NCBI GenBank assembly: GCA_026261815.1
Contig: JAMPIT010000059.1
Coordinates: 17,656,001-17,720,000, forward strand
Direction: 5' to 3'
DNA length: 64,000 bases
Source of the DNA: Monarcha castaneiventris obscurior
Lineage: Eukaryota > Chordata > Aves > Passeriformes > Monarchidae
The position numbers and the translations under genes are program-made. How positions within the stretch are numbered: position 1 is the stretch's first letter; each line of letters starts with the position of its first letter. The notes under the pieces were generated by a model. That model worked only from the letters and a program-made list of their open reading frames with translations. It searched no databases and was not told the DNA's origin. Shown in pieces: positions 60,101 through 64,000 of the stretch.

Positions 60101-63100
60101 CAAAAAGAAAGAAGAATGGTCTTTCTAGTCCCCAGCTTATTGAGGCTCGTAGCCACTCTGACTTGCATCAGAAGAACTAAACTACACTGGTGTCTTTAAA
60201 GGTACAACATGGTTAAAAGCAGAGGGGGATCATAGGATCTATGTGTTCTCTAAGAAAGCTATATGATTTTTGGCTGTTAAAGTAAAGGAAATAATATTTT
60301 CTTCCATAAAACTGTCCTCCTTTTGCAAGCTTGATGAGGTAAGGATGTGACGGAGTGGCAAGCTGATACATGGATGTTTGAAAGCAGTCACACAACTTTA
60401 CAAGAATTTCAAAAGCTTAGCTGTTTTGGGGTTTTTTTCTATTTTATTTGAATGATTTATCACTAGTAACCAGCATGCTGTTACTACTTGTGGATATAAT
60501 CTTTGCATCATATGGAAGGACACTGAAGATCTGGAGTAATAGTCAAACATGTCTTATGATGCTCATTAATATGCAGAAGTTAAATCATCAGCCAGCAATC
60601 GAAAAAGAGAAATGATCACATCAAGAATAAAGTATCCCAGGGAGAGAATTAATGTCACAATAATTACATGGTTCACACTGGAGAATGTGTGGTTATTAGC
60701 AGTTCTAGAGAGCTAATTAAGCAAGTCAAAATTCTTTTTAAACCAGTTTAATCATGAGAAAAGGTGTTCCCTTGGCTCTGAACAACTAACTAGCATAAAA
60801 GAATTGAGAATCCATGGGTACATCAAAGAGAAAGGAAAGATGTTAATTGTACTGTACTAAGCTGAACCACCTTCAATTTTAAAAGTGCTAGCTAATAAAA
60901 ATATAATTCATCAAATTGTTTGCTTTGGCAAAACACAGCAAAGACTGCTGCTGTTCATTAAGTCTCAGTGCTTTGTTACATGGTGTACAAATTTATTTAT
61001 CATGATTGACTACATAGTGCTTTTCCATCATATCAACAAAGTTATTTTGAGGCAATCTCTCTGCCTTGCCTGATTCACTCAGAGATATCAAACTAAAGCA
61101 AGGAAGAATGTGTCATGGAATGGAGAGGAAAATGGCACTTAGACTCATAGCAGTTACCAGAACCAAATTCCAAGTGAATAATGTTGAAGTAAACAAAACC
61201 TTCTGAAATGTTTTCAGAGTGTCTTGTTGTGTCCTGTTCCAACCCCCCACCTCCTCCAACATACTGGTGGTTAGCTACTGGGACTGGGAAAATACTGGCT
61301 AACTCATGAATATCTATCTGAATGCCAGCATTGACTCTGCCTCATTGTGATGCAGGAGATATAAGAGAGTAACTGGATTTTTCTTTTGCCTTAGCCTCTA
61401 AGCACACAGAGAGATTGTGCCTCTCTAGACAGTATGGTTCTCAGCTATCTTACTCTGTTTATTGTGAAACCATAATATGCCTAGAAGCATAATTTTAATT
61501 TTTTCCCTTTTAACAGTGGTCAGTAGCTTGCTTAGCATGCAAGTTTGCTGTTAGATGCCATTTAAATAACCTTGTGATAATAGTTTTATGTAATAAAATA
61601 AATCCACTGTTGTAAGCAATTATATTCTAGACTGTGATATGGACAGCACTCAGATTTTTTGTTATTCTGCTCTCATAATTTATGTCAACCAGTGTCTCCT
61701 TACAACAGTGATAACAATTCAGTTCTGGAATTCATCACAAAATCTTTGCAGTTCTAATGTCTTAAATGATTTTTCAAGATGGAATTTTAGATATTGAGTT
61801 TATTGAGTCTCAAATCCTTACAAATAAAAAGTGATCATTACTAAAGAATGAACACTGAAGGAGTTTAGGACATTAAGAATATCTTTGGGATTATGCACTT
61901 TGTAAATTCCTATTTATATACAATGAAATTTAGCTGATAAAATATACTTGAAAGATCTTATGTCTTCTTACACAGTTTAAAATGAGTGCAATTATCAGAA
62001 TATTGCACAGAGTTATTTTCCTATGCCTGTAAATAAAGAAAAATGATAATTCATAAACATGGGTTCAGAATTAATAGGCTTTTGTGTATATAGGTGAAAG
62101 AAGACTACGGATGTAGAGGAGTGATGAAGTACAAATTGACATGAAATTTTAAACACGTTACTAAGCAGCAGGTGGAGGATACATATCCATAAACTAAGAT
62201 CAGACACAGAAAGAGTATATGACAGAACTTTCTTTGCTACAGATGAGCCACGTGCAATGTGGAGTTGTGTCAGTAATTAATAGGGATGCTTATATTATTA
62301 TTAAGCTACAATAAGACGATATCTGTTCACCAAGATATCTGCAGTTGTCTCATGTTATCTGACTTTAAGCATCTAAAAACTAGTACTCTAATCCAGTTTT
62401 TCATGTAATGACTCTTTGCATTCTGTCATAGATTTATATCCTTCTGTAGAAACTTATCTCTTTATTGACCACAGACAGAGCTAAAAACTCTGCCAAGTGG
62501 CTCAAGTTATGTGACATGAAACGTACTCAGATAAAGAAGAAATTAAATGAGATAAGGCTTTAAAAAGGAAGAAAACAAAGACCAGCAATTTGGTAGTTCT
62601 CCAGTCTACGTATGGCATAAAAAATTATAGAGACTGATGTAATTTAAAAAACAGCCTGCAATTATTTTTAGCATGATTTTTGAAAGTAAATATTCAAGCC
62701 AAGGATCTCAGAAATGTCTAACTACATATGCTACTGTGAAACCTTGCACAGTGCTGGTCAGTGTATGGTTTCAGATAATATACTTCTAGTGAGTTCATGC
62801 ATATCTGAAACTGTATTCATGCAGTACATTTTTTTATTGATACTAATATATTGCTCTCAAATATGTTATTCTGTTTCCTTTATTTTTGTCTTTGTTCTAC
62901 AAGGACCTGATTCATCCTACTCAAGTTAAAAGCATTTTTTCCATTTATTTTGACACAATTTGGATCAAAGCCATACATCTCTTTCCTTTTAGAAGCAAAA
63001 ATGAATTTTAATCACAAAGAACTTGCAAACATGTCATTATACAGTCACTTGCTTAACAAATATAAAAATAAACCTTCTGCTATTTATCTCAGGGGCATAT

Positions 63101-63631
63101 TCTAATAGCCTATATATTTTAAAGTCATTGAGGAATAAGTTACTGATGAAATAGCTCCTGCAGTGTAAGGACTAAGCAATAAAATTGCTAATGTTTAGTT
63201 AATCAGTTTACTTAGCTATTTTAGATGCTTAGACTACATGTTATTTTGGAGTTTGTTTTTGTAATTAGTTATCAATCAATATCTCTAATGTAGTTTACAG
63301 TAGACACCAAAAATTAGATTTGCCTGGCACTGAAAAAAATAATCTACTCATTTATTTCTTTGGATAGTAAAAGTATATGTCACCATAAAAATATCAGCAA
63401 AAAAAAAGTCTGTGTCTCATTGTTTTGAAAGATGCATATATGATTCTTATAAAAACTGAAAATAGGACTTTTTATCAGCCAAACATATTTTAAGAATGTA
63501 AATTCATAATGGTGAACTTGGGCAGAATTACTCTGAGTAGCCTGATACTTCCTTTTTTGTGAGGTTTCAAGAAAGTTTTCACTTTGATTCCTATCAAAAG
63601 ATAGAAAGATAAAAAGAAAATTACTTAGCAA
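57171..63631. other. AT-rich sequence with one GC-richer block at about 58960-59410
   Basis: A 142-codon + frame at 57936-58364 has the low-complexity look of AT-rich chance coding. The block at 58960-59410 is GC-richer, with minus frames of 65-106 codons, and may be an unrecognised LTR. A 17-base A run is at 58634-58650. No gene is supported. Confidence 0.35.
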
Positions 63632-63868
63632 ACATAGAATCATAGAATCACAGAATATCCTGAGCTGGAAGAGACCCACAAGGATCACCAGGGTCCAACT
63701 CCCTACCTTGTACAGGACCATCCCTAAGAGTCACACCATGTGCCCAAGAGCATTGTCTCAGTGCTTCTTGAGCTCTGTCATGCTTGGTGCTGTGACCACC
63801 ACAGAGAAAAGATGAGTGCCTGCCCCTCCTTTTTCCCTCATGAGGAAGTTGCAGACTACTATATAACA
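63632..63868 (-). repeat. CR1 LINE 3' end, minus strand
   Basis: Starts with the CR1 tail repeat 'tagaatcatagaatcacaga', then 'cctgagctggaagagaccca' and 'ccaactccctaccttgtaca'. A deletion removes part of the UTR before 'gagtgcctgcccctcctttt'. Confidence 0.9.
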
Positions 63869-64000
63869 GAACAGTTGAGAACATATATGTGCATTTTTTT
63901 TCCAGGTTTGGGTTTTTTTTAAGTTTTGGTGAATGAAATGTAGCGACTGATTGTTACATTCTTCAGAAGCCCCTTAGCAGTTAAAGGCAGATGCATACAT
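63869..64000. other. Unassigned end of window
   Basis: Short AT-rich stretch. Nothing recognised. Confidence 0.3.

Noticed and set aside
1..64000. CRISPR arrays, operons, ribosome binding sites, tRNA or rRNA genes
   Set aside because: None seen on reading both strands; the window is vertebrate nuclear DNA, where the first three are not expected.

Overview
This is a vertebrate nuclear segment, almost certainly from a bird and probably a songbird. The evidence is many CR1 LINE 3' fragments in both orientations, several avian-type retroviral LTRs, and a long AT-rich background with no operons or bacterial-style gene packing. I recognise no host protein-coding exon; the window reads as gene desert or intron filled with transposon remains.

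The main object is a complete, env-less endogenous retrovirus at 13093-19660 on the + strand. Its two LTRs (623 and 621 bp) differ by about eight substitutions and one TA unit, and it is flanked by a perfect 5-bp target duplication (ACATG). In order it holds the 5' LTR, a lysine-tRNA-like primer site, gag, a UAG codon, pol (protease, reverse transcriptase, RNase H, integrase), a polypurine tract and the 3' LTR. Pol resembles ERV-L (class III) elements, and the missing env and 5-bp duplication agree. Pol is open with every catalytic motif present. Gag is split by a frame change near 14963-14985. Three features stand out: gag begins with two hydrophobic segments, gag has no zinc knuckle, and gag and pol share one frame separated by a single UAG that lies among short repeats able to form two mutually exclusive hairpins.

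Around it lie solo or partial LTRs (19790-20085, 20571-21070, 22622-23056, 26507-26968, 30602-31055, 34595-34975, about 35017-35642, about 43650-44200, about 47044-47260, about 47389-47955 and about 49050-49655) and CR1 fragments (4190-5110, 9821-10690, 22226-23246, 26190-26425, 32730-33120, 37785-37913, 56005-57170 and 63632-63868). Two CR1 copies carry later insertions.

The strongest candidate host regulatory element is a CpG-rich island at about 53972-54565. It contains an RFX-type X-box, a tandem GC-rich repeat, a C-tract array that would form G-quadruplexes on the minus strand, and a palindrome of GTGGGAA half-sites. A diverged array of about 44-bp units lies at 38590-39215. The rest is AT-rich sequence in which I can support no gene.
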